Positions 33,689 through 43,132 of a DNA stretch of 64,000 nucleotides are shown in pieces. The position numbers and the translations under genes are program-made. Under the pieces are notes generated by a model. It had not been told where the DNA came from. It worked only from the letters and a program-made list of their open reading frames with translations, and did not search any database. Positions within the stretch are counted from its first letter, which is position 1; each line of letters starts with the position of its first letter. Source of the DNA: Ruminococcus sp. AF31-8BH (GTDB lineage Bacteria > Bacillota > Clostridia > Lachnospirales > Lachnospiraceae); assembly GCF_003460605.1 (NCBI RefSeq), contig NZ_QTVN01000009.1, positions 169,332 through 233,331 of the forward strand. Direction: 5' to 3'.

Positions 33689-33725
33689 TGTGTAGGTTGA
33701 ATTTGAGGAGTCAGAGGTGACCAAT

Positions 33726-34811
33726 ATGGGAGCAAAGAGAGATTATTATGAAGTGCTGGGAATTAACCGCAGCGCGGACAAAGATACAATAAAGAAAGCC
33801 TATCGTAAGATGGCGAAGAAATATCATCCTGATTCAAACGCAGGAAATGCAGATGCAGAAGAGAAATTCAAGGAAGTTACAGAAGCCTATAACGTGCTCA
33901 GTGACCCGGAGAAAAAGAAATTGTATGACCAGTTCGGCCATGCGGCATTTGAAGAAGGCGGCGGAGCAGGATATGGTGCCGGAGGCTTTAACCAGTCAGG
34001 TTTTAACAGTTCTGGTTTCGGTGGTTTTGGCGGCTTTGGAAAAGGCCAGAGCGGTGCTTACAGAAGCCCGGACGGCAGCTATCAGGAATACCATTTTGAA
34101 GGCGGTGACATGGACGACATTCTGAAGAATCTGTTTGGAGGCGGCTTCGGAGGAAGCACATTCGGCCACGGCAGTTCCGCTCATGGCTTCGGCGGACACG
34201 GCTTTGGAGGTTCCGGCTTCGGAAGCCAGTTTGGCAGCGGCAGCTACCAGCAGAAAGGCCAGGATCTGAATGCGGAGATTTCCATCAGCTTCGACGAAGC
34301 GGCTCTTGGCTGCGACAAGCTGATCAATCTTTCCGACGCTGACGGAAAGGGCAAACAGACCCTGAAGGTTCACATCCCCGCAGGAATCGACAATGGAAAG
34401 AGCATCCGCTTAAGAGGCAAAGGTAACCCAGGCTATGGCGGTGCCCCGGCAGGTGACCTGCTTCTGAAGGTACATGTTGGAGAAAGAGCCGGATTTGAAC
34501 GAAAAGGCGCAGACATTTACACCACTGTAAATATCCCGTTTCTGACAGCCGCTCTTGGCGGAGAAGCCAGAGTTCAGACCTTAAGCGGTCAGGTAATGTG
34601 CCGTATCCCGGAAGGTACCCAGTCCGGCAGCAAGATCCGTCTGAGAGGCAAAGGCATTCAGGTTATGGGCAAAGCCGGAGTCTACGGAGATCTGTACGTA
34701 ACAATCCAGGTTCAGGTACCAAGAAATTTAAGTGAAGAATCCAAGAGGAAACTCCATGAATTTGACGCCAGCACCAGGATGACTGGAGCGAGAAATTCCC
34801 GGACAGCCTGA
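33726..34811 (+). CDS. J-domain co-chaperone, DnaJ/CbpA-like
   Basis: 361-residue Hsp40. J-domain at residues 5-70 ([34 protein letters not shown], with HPD), a Gly/Phe-rich region up to about 175 ([35 protein letters not shown]), and DnaJ C-terminal domains 1 and 2 ([47 protein letters not shown]). The CXXCXGXG zinc repeats of class I DnaJ are absent, so it is class II. The start at 33726 gives [12 protein letters not shown]; an earlier GTG at 33717 lies inside the ribosome site. It recruits and stimulates DnaK; dnaK itself is not in this window. Confidence 0.92.
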   Translation: MGAKRDYYEVLGINRSADKDTIKKAYRKMAKKYHPDSNAGNADAEEKFKEVTEAYNVLSDPEKKKLYDQFGHAAFEEGGGAGYGAGGFNQSGFNSSGFGGFGGFGKGQSGAYRSPDGSYQEYHFEGGDMDDILKNLFGGGFGGSTFGHGSSAHGFGGHGFGGSGFGSQFGSGSYQQKGQDLNAEISISFDEAALGCDKLINLSDADGKGKQTLKVHIPAGIDNGKSIRLRGKGNPGYGGAPAGDLLLKVHVGERAGFERKGADIYTTVNIPFLTAALGGEARVQTLSGQVMCRIPEGTQSGSKIRLRGKGIQVMGKAGVYGDLYVTIQVQVPRNLSEESKRKLHEFDASTRMTGARNSRTA

Positions 34812-34841
34812 AAATAAAAAGAACATAAAAGAATAGCTTTG

Positions 34842-34934
34842 AAAAAGCAGTTTGCAAGTATGAGGAAAAGGCAATACAGCAGAATAAATGATGCTGTAAA
34901 AAATGCCAAACTTCACTATGCAAGCTGTTTTTTT
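34842..34934 (+). terminator. Possible terminator after the J-domain gene
   Basis: Imperfect long pairing AAAAAGCAGTTTGCA (34842-34856) with TGCAAGCTGTTTTT (34919-34932), inner CAGCA/TGCTG hairpin, ending in a seven-T run. Confidence 0.5.
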
Positions 34935-34939
34935 ATACC

Positions 34940-34994
34940 TTGACAATAATCCGAAATAGGACTATACTGCAAATAATCCGATTTCGGATTATTT
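34940..34994 (+). promoter_or_regulatory. MarR-MATE promoter with two operator copies
   Basis: TTGACA (34940-34945), 17 bp, TATACT (34963-34968). Just downstream is a perfect palindrome AAATAATCCGA-TT-TCGGATTATTT (34971-34994). A second, imperfect copy starting AATAATCCGA (34947-34956) fills the -35/-10 spacer. Both are placed to block RNA polymerase and are the likely sites of the MarR protein encoded next. Confidence 0.88.
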
Positions 34995-35041
34995 TATCAA
35001 ACCAAAGAAAAACTTCTTCGCAATCAGAAAGGGGAAAACAG

Positions 35042-35512
35042 ATGGAAGAAATGACTTTCGAAGAATTTTCCAGAGAAGTGAACAATATTTACAAAAAAAA
35101 CTGTGAAGTCTACTATAAGCTGGCATCGCACTTCGGAATGACAGAAACTATGTTTGATATTCTGTATTTTGTTCGGGAAAATGATGGCGGCTATACTCAG
35201 GCGCAGCTTTGTGAAAGCCTGCATCTCAGAAAGCAGACAGTAAACAGTGCATTAAAAAAGCTGGAAAAGGATGGCGTAATCTGTTTATCACAGGATTCTG
35301 GAAACAAGAAGAGCAAAACCATCCATTTTACTGAGAAAGGAAAAGAACTGGCGCAAAGTACAGTAGACCCGATTTTTGAGCTGGAACAAAGAGCATTTAA
35401 AAGACTTACATCCCAGGAAAGAGAAAATGTCCTTTATTACGGATATAGACATATTGACATACTGGAAGATGAAATGAAAAAGCTTCTGGAAAGAAATAAG
35501 AAAAAACAATAA
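35042..35512 (+). CDS. MarR-family regulator
   Basis: 156-residue winged-helix repressor-type protein. Core: MTETMFDILYFVRENDGGYTQAQLCESLHLRKQTVNSALKKLEKDGVICLSQDSGNKKSKTIHFTEKG, with recognition helix and beta wing; dimerizing helices on both sides. The start at 35042 (MEEMTFEEF) follows GAAAGGGGAAAACAG and lies after the operator, whereas the frame's earlier ATG would lie inside the promoter. It is 15 bp from the MATE gene, so one operon; probably an autorepressor released by a pump substrate. Confidence 0.93.
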   Translation: MEEMTFEEFSREVNNIYKKNCEVYYKLASHFGMTETMFDILYFVRENDGGYTQAQLCESLHLRKQTVNSALKKLEKDGVICLSQDSGNKKSKTIHFTEKGKELAQSTVDPIFELEQRAFKRLTSQERENVLYYGYRHIDILEDEMKKLLERNKKKQ

Positions 35513-35527
35513 GGAGAAATTTTATTT

Positions 35528-36856
35528 ATGCAGATCAGATTATCCGATCATTTTACCTACAGCCGCTTGCTGCGTTTTACGCTGCCCTCTGTGGTTACGA
35601 TGATCGTTGCCTCCATTTACAGCGTGGTAGATGGATTGTTTGTATCCAATCTTGTGGGAGCTATGGCACTTTCCGCAATTAACATTGCATTCCCGGTCGC
35701 CATGATTATCGGAGCTGTTGGATTTATGTTGGGAACGGGAGGCAGTGCACTGGTAGCCAAAACACTTGGAGAAGGGAAAAAGGAGCTGGCAAATCAGTAT
35801 TTTTCCATGTTGATTTACAGTATTATAGGAATCGGTGCAATACTGACGGTAATTATTCTTATTTTTGTCCGTCCTATTATGCGCCTTGCAGGAGCCAGCG
35901 ACCTTCTTATGGAAAGCAGTGTGACTTATGGGACTATCCTGATTAGTGGAAGTGTACCATTTATGCTGCAAGTCAGCTTCCAGAATTTCTTTGTGGTAAA
36001 TGAAAAGCCTGTTCTTGGACTGGTGCTGTCCATTGCATCCGGCGTTACCAATATGGTGCTGGATTATGTATTTATTGCTGTGCTGAAAATGGGAGTAGCT
36101 GGTGCCGGGCTGGCAACGGTTATGGGATATGTGGTTGGCGGTGCAATTCCTCTGCTTTATTTTGCAAAGAAGAGAGAACATGGTCTGCAGCTGACCAGAA
36201 CCAGATTTTATGGAAAACAGCTTCTTCAGGCTGCTTCCAATGGCTCCTCAGAACTTCTCAGCAATATTTCTGCTTCCCTGATCAGTATTTTATATAATAT
36301 CCAGCTGATGAAAGTAATCGGGGAAATGGGAGTTGCGGCTTATTCTGTTATGATGTATGTAGATTTTGTTTTCCTAGCGGCATTTCTTGGTTTTTCATCA
36401 GGAAGTGCTCCAGTGGTCAGTTACCAGTATGGTGCGGGAAATCATAAAGAGTTAAAAAGCGTATTCCGAAAAAGTATCACGATCATTGGCATTACATCCG
36501 TGATCATGGTTGTAGTTTCTGAAGCTATCAGTTATCCGTTGTCAGCTGTTTTCGTGGGTTATGACAAAGAACTTCTGAATATGACTGTTCATGGCTTTCG
36601 GATTTTCGCACTGGGATATTTGTTAAGCGGAATTAATATTTATGCATCCTCTTTTTTCACTGCGCTGTGTAATGGTCCGCTGTCCGCATTCTTGTCTTTC
36701 ACAAGAACCCTGATTTTTAGAGGAGGGATGGTATTGCTGCTTCCTGCTGTGCTGGGAATGGATGGAATCTGGGGTGCTATTGTAGTTGCAGAGGGACTGG
36801 GCATGGTATGTTCCCTGATCTGTTTTGTGAAAAACAGGAAAAAATATCATTATTAG
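35528..36856 (+). CDS. MATE-family efflux pump (MarR operon)
   Basis: 442-residue, 12-helix MATE transporter, different from the one at 31458. It starts DHFTYSRLLRFTLPSVVTMIVASIYSVVDGLFVSNLVG. The second half begins at about 225 with QLLQAASNGSSELLSNISASLISILYN and VSYQYGAGNHKELK. The MarR-controlled operon suggests inducible efflux of a toxic compound. The ribosome site AAGGAGAAATTT precedes the ATG. Confidence 0.93.
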   Translation: MQIRLSDHFTYSRLLRFTLPSVVTMIVASIYSVVDGLFVSNLVGAMALSAINIAFPVAMIIGAVGFMLGTGGSALVAKTLGEGKKELANQYFSMLIYSIIGIGAILTVIILIFVRPIMRLAGASDLLMESSVTYGTILISGSVPFMLQVSFQNFFVVNEKPVLGLVLSIASGVTNMVLDYVFIAVLKMGVAGAGLATVMGYVVGGAIPLLYFAKKREHGLQLTRTRFYGKQLLQAASNGSSELLSNISASLISILYNIQLMKVIGEMGVAAYSVMMYVDFVFLAAFLGFSSGSAPVVSYQYGAGNHKELKSVFRKSITIIGITSVIMVVVSEAISYPLSAVFVGYDKELLNMTVHGFRIFALGYLLSGINIYASSFFTALCNGPLSAFLSFTRTLIFRGGMVLLLPAVLGMDGIWGAIVVAEGLGMVCSLICFVKNRKKYHY

Positions 36857-37012
36857 GAAAAAATGCCATATTTCTTGAAAATTTAATATTGATTCTGTAT
36901 GATGAAATGTGCCATGATACAAATAAGTATGTCAAACTGCGAAAGCTGCGGCGTCTGCAGCGGACATAGGGAAAGAATCAGGATTATGTTTCAGGATATT
37001 ATGGAGGGAAAA

Positions 37013-38563
37013 ATGGGAATTCAAAGAGAATGCGGCGTGCTGCTTCCAATCAGCAGCCTGCCGTCAAAATATGGAATTGGATGTTTTTCAAAAAGTGCTT
37101 ATGAGTTTGTAGACCAGTTAAAGGCAGCAGGACAGGGCTGCTGGCAGATTCTGCCTCTTGGCCCTACCAGCTATGGGGATTCACCTTATCAGTCCTTCTC
37201 TACTTTTGCAGGAAATCCTTATTTCATCAGTCTTGAGGATCTGATTGAGGAAGGGGTTCTGACAAAGAAGGAATGCGATGCTGTGGATTTCGGATCCAGA
37301 GCAGATGATGTGGATTATGAGAAAATCTACAAGGGACGCTATAAGCTTCTTCGCAAGGCTTATGAGAGAAGCGATATCTCAAAGAATCCGGAGTTTGTCA
37401 GATTCCAGCAGGAGCAGGCACACTGGCTTGGTGATTATGCGCTTTTTATGGCAGTGAAGGATCGCTTCGGAGGAATTCCGTGGACCGAATGGGCGGAGGA
37501 TATCCGTCTTCGCTGGAACAATGCGCTGGATTATTACAGAAGAGAGCTTTATTTCGAAATTGAATTTCAGGAATATATGCAGTTTAAATTCTATGAGCAG
37601 TGGGCGAAATTAAAAGCCTATGCAAACAAAAAAGGTATCCGTATTATCGGAGATATTCCCATCTATGTTGCCATGGACAGTGCAGATACCTGGGCGAATC
37701 CGGGACTTTTCAAGCTGGATGAGAACAATGAGCCTACACAGGTAGCAGGATGCCCGCCAGATGGATTTTCCGCAACAGGACAGCTCTGGGGCAATCCGCT
37801 GTACAGATGGGATGTGCACAGGAATACAGGCTTTGAGTGGTGGATGAAGCGTCTGGCGCACTGCTTTAATATGTATGATGTTGTCCGTATCGATCATTTC
37901 CGCGGTTTTGATGAATATTATGCAATTCCGTATGGAGATAAGACTGCGGAGCGCGGCTGGTGGGAAAAAGGACCTGGAATGGATCTGTTCCGCACCGTTT
38001 CCCAGAGACTGGGACAAAAAGACATTATTGCAGAGGATCTTGGCTTTATGACAGATTCTGTGAAGCGTCTTGTGGAGGAGAGCGGATATCCCAATATGAA
38101 GGTAATCGAGTTCGCTTTTGATGCCCGCGATACCGGAAATGCCAGCGATTATCTGCCGCATAATTATACAAACAACTGTGTGGTTTATACCGGAACTCAT
38201 GACAATGAGACTCTTCTTGGCTGGTACAGTGATATTACGCCTGAGGAGCGTCATATGGTTCGTGAATATCTGTGGAATTTCCATGATGATGAGAAGGGAA
38301 TCTGCAGAAACATGATCCGTCTGGTAATGGGAAGTGCGGCTGGAAGATGTATCATTCCAATCCAGGATTATCTGCAGCTGGATAATACGGCCCGGATCAA
38401 CCAGCCGTCCACACTTGGTATCAACTGGAAATGGCGTCTGACAGAAGGCCAGTTTACAAAGGAACTGCAAAAAGAAATGCTGGCTCTTGTCACCAGATTC
38501 GGAAGAAGAAACTGGACTCCGGATCCTGTGGAAGAAGAGGATGAAGAAAAAGAGGAAGCTTAA
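37013..38563 (+). CDS. malQ: 4-alpha-glucanotransferase (amylomaltase)
   Basis: GH77 enzyme that transfers alpha-1,4-glucan segments in maltodextrin use; cytoplasmic, 516 residues. Starts MGIQRECGVLLPISSLPSKYGIG. Catalytic features: VVRIDHFRGFDEYY (nucleophile Asp), DIIAEDLGFMTDSV (acid/base Glu), YTGTHDNETLLGW (stabilizing Asp) and the 250s loop around GQLWGNPLYRW. The start at 37013 follows GGAGGGAAAA; the frame is open 38 codons upstream but those residues (with a CxxCGVC) do not belong to the family. The acidic tail EEEDEEKEEA is unusual but unlikely to matter. Confidence 0.96.
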   Translation: MGIQRECGVLLPISSLPSKYGIGCFSKSAYEFVDQLKAAGQGCWQILPLGPTSYGDSPYQSFSTFAGNPYFISLEDLIEEGVLTKKECDAVDFGSRADDVDYEKIYKGRYKLLRKAYERSDISKNPEFVRFQQEQAHWLGDYALFMAVKDRFGGIPWTEWAEDIRLRWNNALDYYRRELYFEIEFQEYMQFKFYEQWAKLKAYANKKGIRIIGDIPIYVAMDSADTWANPGLFKLDENNEPTQVAGCPPDGFSATGQLWGNPLYRWDVHRNTGFEWWMKRLAHCFNMYDVVRIDHFRGFDEYYAIPYGDKTAERGWWEKGPGMDLFRTVSQRLGQKDIIAEDLGFMTDSVKRLVEESGYPNMKVIEFAFDARDTGNASDYLPHNYTNNCVVYTGTHDNETLLGWYSDITPEERHMVREYLWNFHDDEKGICRNMIRLVMGSAAGRCIIPIQDYLQLDNTARINQPSTLGINWKWRLTEGQFTKELQKEMLALVTRFGRRNWTPDPVEEEDEEKEEA

Positions 38564-38644
38564 GTGCTGCTGGACACGGAGTGAATAGTAATGCCTGAAC
38601 TGCTTTAGGGCATGTTTGAAAAAGCTTTATCAGGAGGGAATTCT

Positions 38645-39103
38645 ATGGAAATCGAGAGAAAATTTCTTGTGAAAAAAGAGAACCTTCCGGAAAATCTGGA
38701 GCAGTATCCCTGCAAGGTGATCGAACAGGGATATCTGTGCACAGAACCGGTGGTGCGGATTCGCAAGTCAAATGACAACTATTATCTCACCTATAAGTCA
38801 AAGGGACTTCTGGCAAGGGAGGAGTACAATCTGCCCTTGACGAAGGAGGCTTATGAGCACCTGAAGCTGAAGGCGGACGGAATCGTGATCTCCAAGGTGC
38901 GCTATGTGATTCCGGAGAAGGATGGACTGTCCATTGAACTGGATGTGTTCAAAGCACCTTATGAGGGCCTTCTTCTGGCTGAGGTAGAGTTCCCCTCCGA
39001 AGAAGCCGCCCACGCCTACCAGCCCCCCAGCTGGTTCGGCGAGGATGTGACCTACTCCACCGAGTACCACAACAGTACCCTGAGCAGGAAAAATATAAAT
39101 TGA
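38645..39103 (+). CDS. CYTH-domain phosphohydrolase-like protein
   Basis: 152-residue tunnel-fold protein of the CYTH superfamily (class IV adenylate cyclase, thiamine triphosphatase, inorganic triphosphatase). The signature EIERKFLVK is at residues 2-10, followed by basic and acidic strands (VVRIRKSNDNYYLTYKSKG, REEYNLPL, SKVRYVI, SIELDVFKAPYEGLLLAEVEF). In bacteria of this kind the usual activity is triphosphate hydrolysis; substrate not determinable. Start follows CAGGAGGGAATTCT. A terminator follows. Confidence 0.9.
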   Translation: MEIERKFLVKKENLPENLEQYPCKVIEQGYLCTEPVVRIRKSNDNYYLTYKSKGLLAREEYNLPLTKEAYEHLKLKADGIVISKVRYVIPEKDGLSIELDVFKAPYEGLLLAEVEFPSEEAAHAYQPPSWFGEDVTYSTEYHNSTLSRKNIN

Positions 39104-39120
39104 CAAATATGTTTCGTAAA

Positions 39121-39165
39121 AAATAGCTGTCGAGACTCGCCAAAGTACAGGACAGCTATTTTTTT
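39121..39165 (+). terminator. Terminator after the CYTH gene
   Basis: AAATAGCTGTC (39121-39131) / GACAGCTATTT (39151-39161), ending in TTTTTTT. Confidence 0.85.
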
Positions 39166-39249
39166 ATGCCTATATATTGCACCTTAAATTTTTTTATTTT
39201 ATAATGAGCCTTAACTGATGATTGGCTTACATGAGAGGAGCAGAAAAAT

Positions 39250-40044
39250 ATGAAAATTGGATTTATCGGATGTGGAAATATGGGGTCTGCGATGATCGGT
39301 GGAATCCTGAAAAAAGGTGTATTTGCGAAAGATGAGATTATTGTTTCAAATCTTACAGAAGAAGGAAGCAAAAGAAGCCGGGAAAAACTTGGGGTTGTCA
39401 CAACTATGGACAACTGTGAAGTCGTAAAAAATGCAAATATTGTTATATTAGCTGTGAAGCCTCAGTTCTACGAAGAAGTAATCAGCCAGATCAAAGGCTG
39501 CCTGACACCGGATCACATGATCGTAGGAATTGCCCCCGGCAAAACTCTTGCATGGCTGGAAGAAAAATGCGAGCAGCCTCTGAAAGTGGTACGCCTGATG
39601 CCCAATACCCCGGCACAAGTAGGCGAAGGCATGACAGGCGCCTGCGCCAATGACCGCGTAACCAAAGAGGATCTGGACCAGATTCTTGCCATCACCAACA
39701 GCTTCGGACGCACAGAGGTAGTCCCGGAGCGTCTGATGGATGCAGTCGGAGCAGTCAGCGGATGCTCCCCCGCATATGTTTTTATGTTCATTGAAGCAAT
39801 GGCAGACGCAGCAGTCGCACAGGGAATGCCAAGAAAGCAGGCTTATCAGTTTGCCTCCCAGTCTGTACTTGGAAGTGCCAAGATGGTTCTGGGAACTGGC
39901 ATGCATCCGGGCGAACTTAAAGACATGGTCTGCTCCCCGGCCGGAACTACCATTGAAGGCGTCCGCACCCTTGAGAAAAACGGCTTCCGCAGCGCCGTAT
40001 TCGAAGCACTCCAGGCAGCATCTGATAAAGGAAAACAAATGTAA
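39250..40044 (+). CDS. proC: Pyrroline-5-carboxylate reductase
   Basis: Last step of proline synthesis: NAD(P)H-dependent reduction of pyrroline-5-carboxylate. 264 residues. Rossmann start MKIGFIGCGNMGSAMIGGILKKG, VILAVKPQFYEEV, the substrate region RLMPNTPAQVGEG, and the signature MHPGELKDMVCSPAGTTIEGVRTLEKNGFRSAV. Start follows GAGAGGAGCAGAAAAAT. Monocistronic by spacing. Confidence 0.96.
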   Translation: MKIGFIGCGNMGSAMIGGILKKGVFAKDEIIVSNLTEEGSKRSREKLGVVTTMDNCEVVKNANIVILAVKPQFYEEVISQIKGCLTPDHMIVGIAPGKTLAWLEEKCEQPLKVVRLMPNTPAQVGEGMTGACANDRVTKEDLDQILAITNSFGRTEVVPERLMDAVGAVSGCSPAYVFMFIEAMADAAVAQGMPRKQAYQFASQSVLGSAKMVLGTGMHPGELKDMVCSPAGTTIEGVRTLEKNGFRSAVFEALQAASDKGKQM

Positions 40045-40197
40045 CCCTTAAAAAGATTTAATATTCACTTATAGCTGCAGTTTGACTGATATGCAGGCTA
40101 TGAGCAAGTTAGTATATCGATAAGTTGATTGTTCGGAAAATTAGCTTGTTGATACAATGAATTTATCAATAGGAATCAAAATAAGGAGGACTTTCCC

Positions 40198-40749
40198 ATG
40201 AGCAAAAAAGTATACATTTTTCTCGCAGACGGTTTCGAAGACATTGAAGGCCTGACCGTAGTAGACCTTATGCGAAGAGCCGGAATCACCATCACCACAG
40301 TTTCCATAAAAAACACAAAGCAGATCACAACTGCCCACAGCATCACCATGCTTACAGACCAGACTTTCGCGGAAACGGACTTCACGGATGCAGACATGCT
40401 GGTCCTTCCGGGAGGACAGCCTGGCACCACCAACCTTGGCGCATTTGCACCCCTCACCGACCTTCTGAAAAACTTCTATAATAATGGAGGCAGGATCGCA
40501 GCCATCTGTGCAGCACCCACCGTATTTGCCCAGATCGGACTTTTACATGGAAAGAAAGCAACTGCATATCCATCCTGCATGGACGGATTAGGAGATGCAG
40601 TACGCCTGGAGGACAACGTAGTCGTGGACGGCAATATCACCACAAGCCGCGGCCTTGGAACTGCCATCGACTTCAGTCTTTCCCTGATTTCCCAGCTTCT
40701 TGGCCAGGAAAAAGCAGACCAGATCGCAGAATCTGTAGTATATAAGTAG
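40198..40749 (+). CDS. DJ-1/PfpI-family protein
   Basis: 183-residue DJ-1/ThiJ/YajL-like protein. Conserved Glu in DGFEDIEGLTVVD (about residue 18), nucleophile Cys in IAAICAAPTVFAQIGLL (about 103) and the glycine-rich LVLPGGQPGTTNL. Members protect against reactive carbonyl and oxidative damage; a peptidase role is unlikely. ATG follows AAGGAGGACTTTCCC. Confidence 0.92.
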   Translation: MSKKVYIFLADGFEDIEGLTVVDLMRRAGITITTVSIKNTKQITTAHSITMLTDQTFAETDFTDADMLVLPGGQPGTTNLGAFAPLTDLLKNFYNNGGRIAAICAAPTVFAQIGLLHGKKATAYPSCMDGLGDAVRLEDNVVVDGNITTSRGLGTAIDFSLSLISQLLGQEKADQIAESVVYK

Positions 40750-40801
40750 GAATAACCGCCAAAAACTCTATTTTTTTCAGGAATAACAGGGAAAACCATA
40801 A

Positions 40802-40819
40802 AAAAACACTGGTGTTTTT
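40802..40819 (+). terminator. Terminator before tig
   Basis: AAAAACAC / GTGTTTTT with a TG loop; short, with its own T-run. A TATACT (40832-40837) lies just downstream, a likely -10 for tig. Confidence 0.65.
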
Positions 40820-40967
40820 AATCTGGTTGTGCTATACTTCTACAATGACTGTAATAATAGGGGGAAACCCTGCATTATGATTGAAAAACGGACAATGTCT
40901 ATCCGCTATGCACATGCGGCTGCATTGGACCTGACATTTTACCTGAATATTAAGGAGGAACACGAAA

Positions 40968-42275
40968 ATGAGTTTACAGGTGGAGAAATTAGAGAAAAAC
41001 ATGGCGAAACTTACCATCGAAGTTTCCGCTGAAGAGTTAGACAAAGCAATGGAGAAAGCTTACCAGAAACAGAAAAGCAGAATCAGCCTTCCAGGATTCC
41101 GTAAAGGAAAAGCTCCTAGAAAGATGATCGAGAGCATGTACGGTAAGGGAGTATTCATGGAAGATGCTGTGAATTCTCTTGTACCGCAGGAGTACAGCAA
41201 AGCAATTGCTGATTGCGACCTTGAGATCGTTTCCCAGCCAGAGATCAACGTTACACAGATGGAGCCAGGAAAGGCACTTATCTTCACAGCTGATGTTGCT
41301 ACCAAGCCAGAGGTTACTCTTGGAGACTACAAGGGAGTAGAGGTTCCGAAGACTGAGATCGCTGTAACAGACGAGGAAGTTGACGCAGAAGTTAAGAAAG
41401 AGCAGGATAAGAACTCCAGAACAGTTGTTGTTGAGGATCGTGCAGCAGCAAACGGCGATATCACAACAATCGACTTTGAGGGATTTGTTGACGGCGTTGC
41501 ATTTGACGGCGGCAAAGGATCTGACTACGCTCTTGCACTTGGATCCGGCACATTCATTCCTGGATTCGAGGATCAGCTTGTTGGCGCTAACACAGGCGAT
41601 CATGTAGAAGTTAAGGTTACTTTCCCGGAGGAATATCAGGCAAAAGAGCTTGCTGGCAAAGAAGCAGTATTCCAGTGCGATGTTAAGAAAATCGAGACCA
41701 AAGAGGTTCCGGAGCTTGACGATGAGTTCGCTAAGGACGTATCTGAGTTTGATACTCTTGCTGAGTACAAAGAAGACGTTAAGAAGAACCTGACAGAGAA
41801 GAAAGAAAAAGAAGCAAGAACTGCAAAAGAGAATGCAGCAGTAGATAAAGCAATCGAGAATGCACAGATGGATATTCCGGATCTTATGATCCAGACCCAG
41901 TGCCGTCAGATGATGGATGACTTCGCAAGAAGAATGCAGCAGCAGGGATTATCCATGGATCAGTACTTCCAGTTCACAGGCCAGAGCATGGACAAGATGA
42001 TGGAAGACATGAAGCCGCAGGCTCTTAAGAGAATCCAGACAAGACTGGTTCTTGAGAAGATCGCTGAGACAGAGAATACACAGCCGTCTGAGGAAGAGAT
42101 CACAGAAGAGATCCAGAAGATGGCAGACGCTTACAAGATGGAAGCTGACAAGATCAGAGAAGCAATCGGTGAGGACGGAATTGAGCAGCTGAAGAAAGAT
42201 CTGTCTGTTCAGAAAGCAGTTACACTGATCGCTGACGCAGCTGTTGAGGCTGAGAAAGCAGCAGACGCTGAGTAA
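40968..42275 (+). CDS. tig: Trigger factor
   Basis: Ribosome-associated chaperone and peptidyl-prolyl isomerase, 435 residues. N-terminal ribosome-binding domain with GFRKGKAPRKMIESMYG (the signature for L23 contact), central FKBP-type domain (NGDITTIDFEGFVDGVAFDGGKGSDYALALGSGTFIPGFEDQLVG) and a long helical C-terminal arm. Start follows AAGGAGGAACACGAAA. First gene of the folding/proteolysis run with clpP, clpX and lon. Confidence 0.97.
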   Translation: MSLQVEKLEKNMAKLTIEVSAEELDKAMEKAYQKQKSRISLPGFRKGKAPRKMIESMYGKGVFMEDAVNSLVPQEYSKAIADCDLEIVSQPEINVTQMEPGKALIFTADVATKPEVTLGDYKGVEVPKTEIAVTDEEVDAEVKKEQDKNSRTVVVEDRAAANGDITTIDFEGFVDGVAFDGGKGSDYALALGSGTFIPGFEDQLVGANTGDHVEVKVTFPEEYQAKELAGKEAVFQCDVKKIETKEVPELDDEFAKDVSEFDTLAEYKEDVKKNLTEKKEKEARTAKENAAVDKAIENAQMDIPDLMIQTQCRQMMDDFARRMQQQGLSMDQYFQFTGQSMDKMMEDMKPQALKRIQTRLVLEKIAETENTQPSEEEITEEIQKMADAYKMEADKIREAIGEDGIEQLKKDLSVQKAVTLIADAAVEAEKAADAE

Positions 42276-42342
42276 TCAGATTTGAATGAAGGCACTCCTG
42301 ACAGGCTCGGGAGTGCTTACCTGATAAGAAAAGAGGGAATAT

Positions 42343-42924
42343 ATGAGTTTAGTGCCTTATGTCATTGAGCAGACAAGCAGAGGGGAGAGAAGCTACGACA
42401 TCTATTCAAGGCTTCTGAAGGACAGAATCATTTTCCTGGGAGAAGAAGTTAATGATGTAACTGCCAGCCTGGTAGTTGCAGAGCTGCTTTTTCTGGAAGC
42501 AGAGGATCCTGGAAAGGACATCCAGCTTTATATCAACAGCCCGGGCGGTTCCGTGACAGCTGGTATGGCAATTTATGATACCATGCAGTATATTAAGTGC
42601 GATGTTTCCACTATTTGTCTGGGAATGGCTGCCAGCATGGGAGCGTTCCTTCTTGCTGGCGGTACAAAGGGCAAGAGATTTGCACTGCCGAATTCTACGA
42701 TCATGATCCACCAGCCTTCTGGCGGAGCCCAGGGACAGGCTACCGAGATCCAGATCGTGGCAGACCACATTGCCAAGACAAAGAGAACATTAAATGAGAT
42801 CCTGGCAGCAAACACCGGACAGCCTCTTGAGGTTGTAGAGAAAGACACAGACCGCGACAATTATATGTCCGCAGAAGAAGCATTGGCTTATGGTCTGATC
42901 GATGGTGTTGTAGCCCACAAATAA
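42343..42924 (+). CDS. clpP: ATP-dependent Clp protease, proteolytic subunit
   Basis: Serine protease forming tetradecamers with ClpX/ClpC. 193 residues. Catalytic Ser in [15 protein letters not shown] (about 98), His in [16 protein letters not shown] (about 123), Asp in [13 protein letters not shown] (about 172); [12 protein letters not shown] and NSPGGSV also fit. Start follows AAAGAGGGAATAT. A GCACTCC/GGGAGTGC hairpin lies between tig and clpP (42291-42317), with no U-run. Confidence 0.97.
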   Translation: MSLVPYVIEQTSRGERSYDIYSRLLKDRIIFLGEEVNDVTASLVVAELLFLEAEDPGKDIQLYINSPGGSVTAGMAIYDTMQYIKCDVSTICLGMAASMGAFLLAGGTKGKRFALPNSTIMIHQPSGGAQGQATEIQIVADHIAKTKRTLNEILAANTGQPLEVVEKDTDRDNYMSAEEALAYGLIDGVVAHK

Positions 42925-42982
42925 TATTGAAAACAAAAGAAACCCCGACCGGAGTTTTCTTTTGCATGCTACTGTAAGAAAA

Positions 42983-43007
42983 GACTCCTGAACTGACAGG
43001 AGTCTTA
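42983..43007 (+). terminator. Hairpin between clpP and clpX
   Basis: AGACTCCTG-AACTGA-CAGGAGTCT followed by TATCTTGT; likely partial terminator. The rest of the 200-bp gap is AT-rich. Confidence 0.55.
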
Positions 43008-43132
43008 TCTTGTAAAATGGGAAAATTTTGTAAAATAGGAATATTTTATAAAAAATTTCAAATTTTAATAAATAAAGAAATCTTTTTCTGAATAAAAGGC
43101 TTCTTTATGTAGAAAGGAAAAGTTAGAGATTC

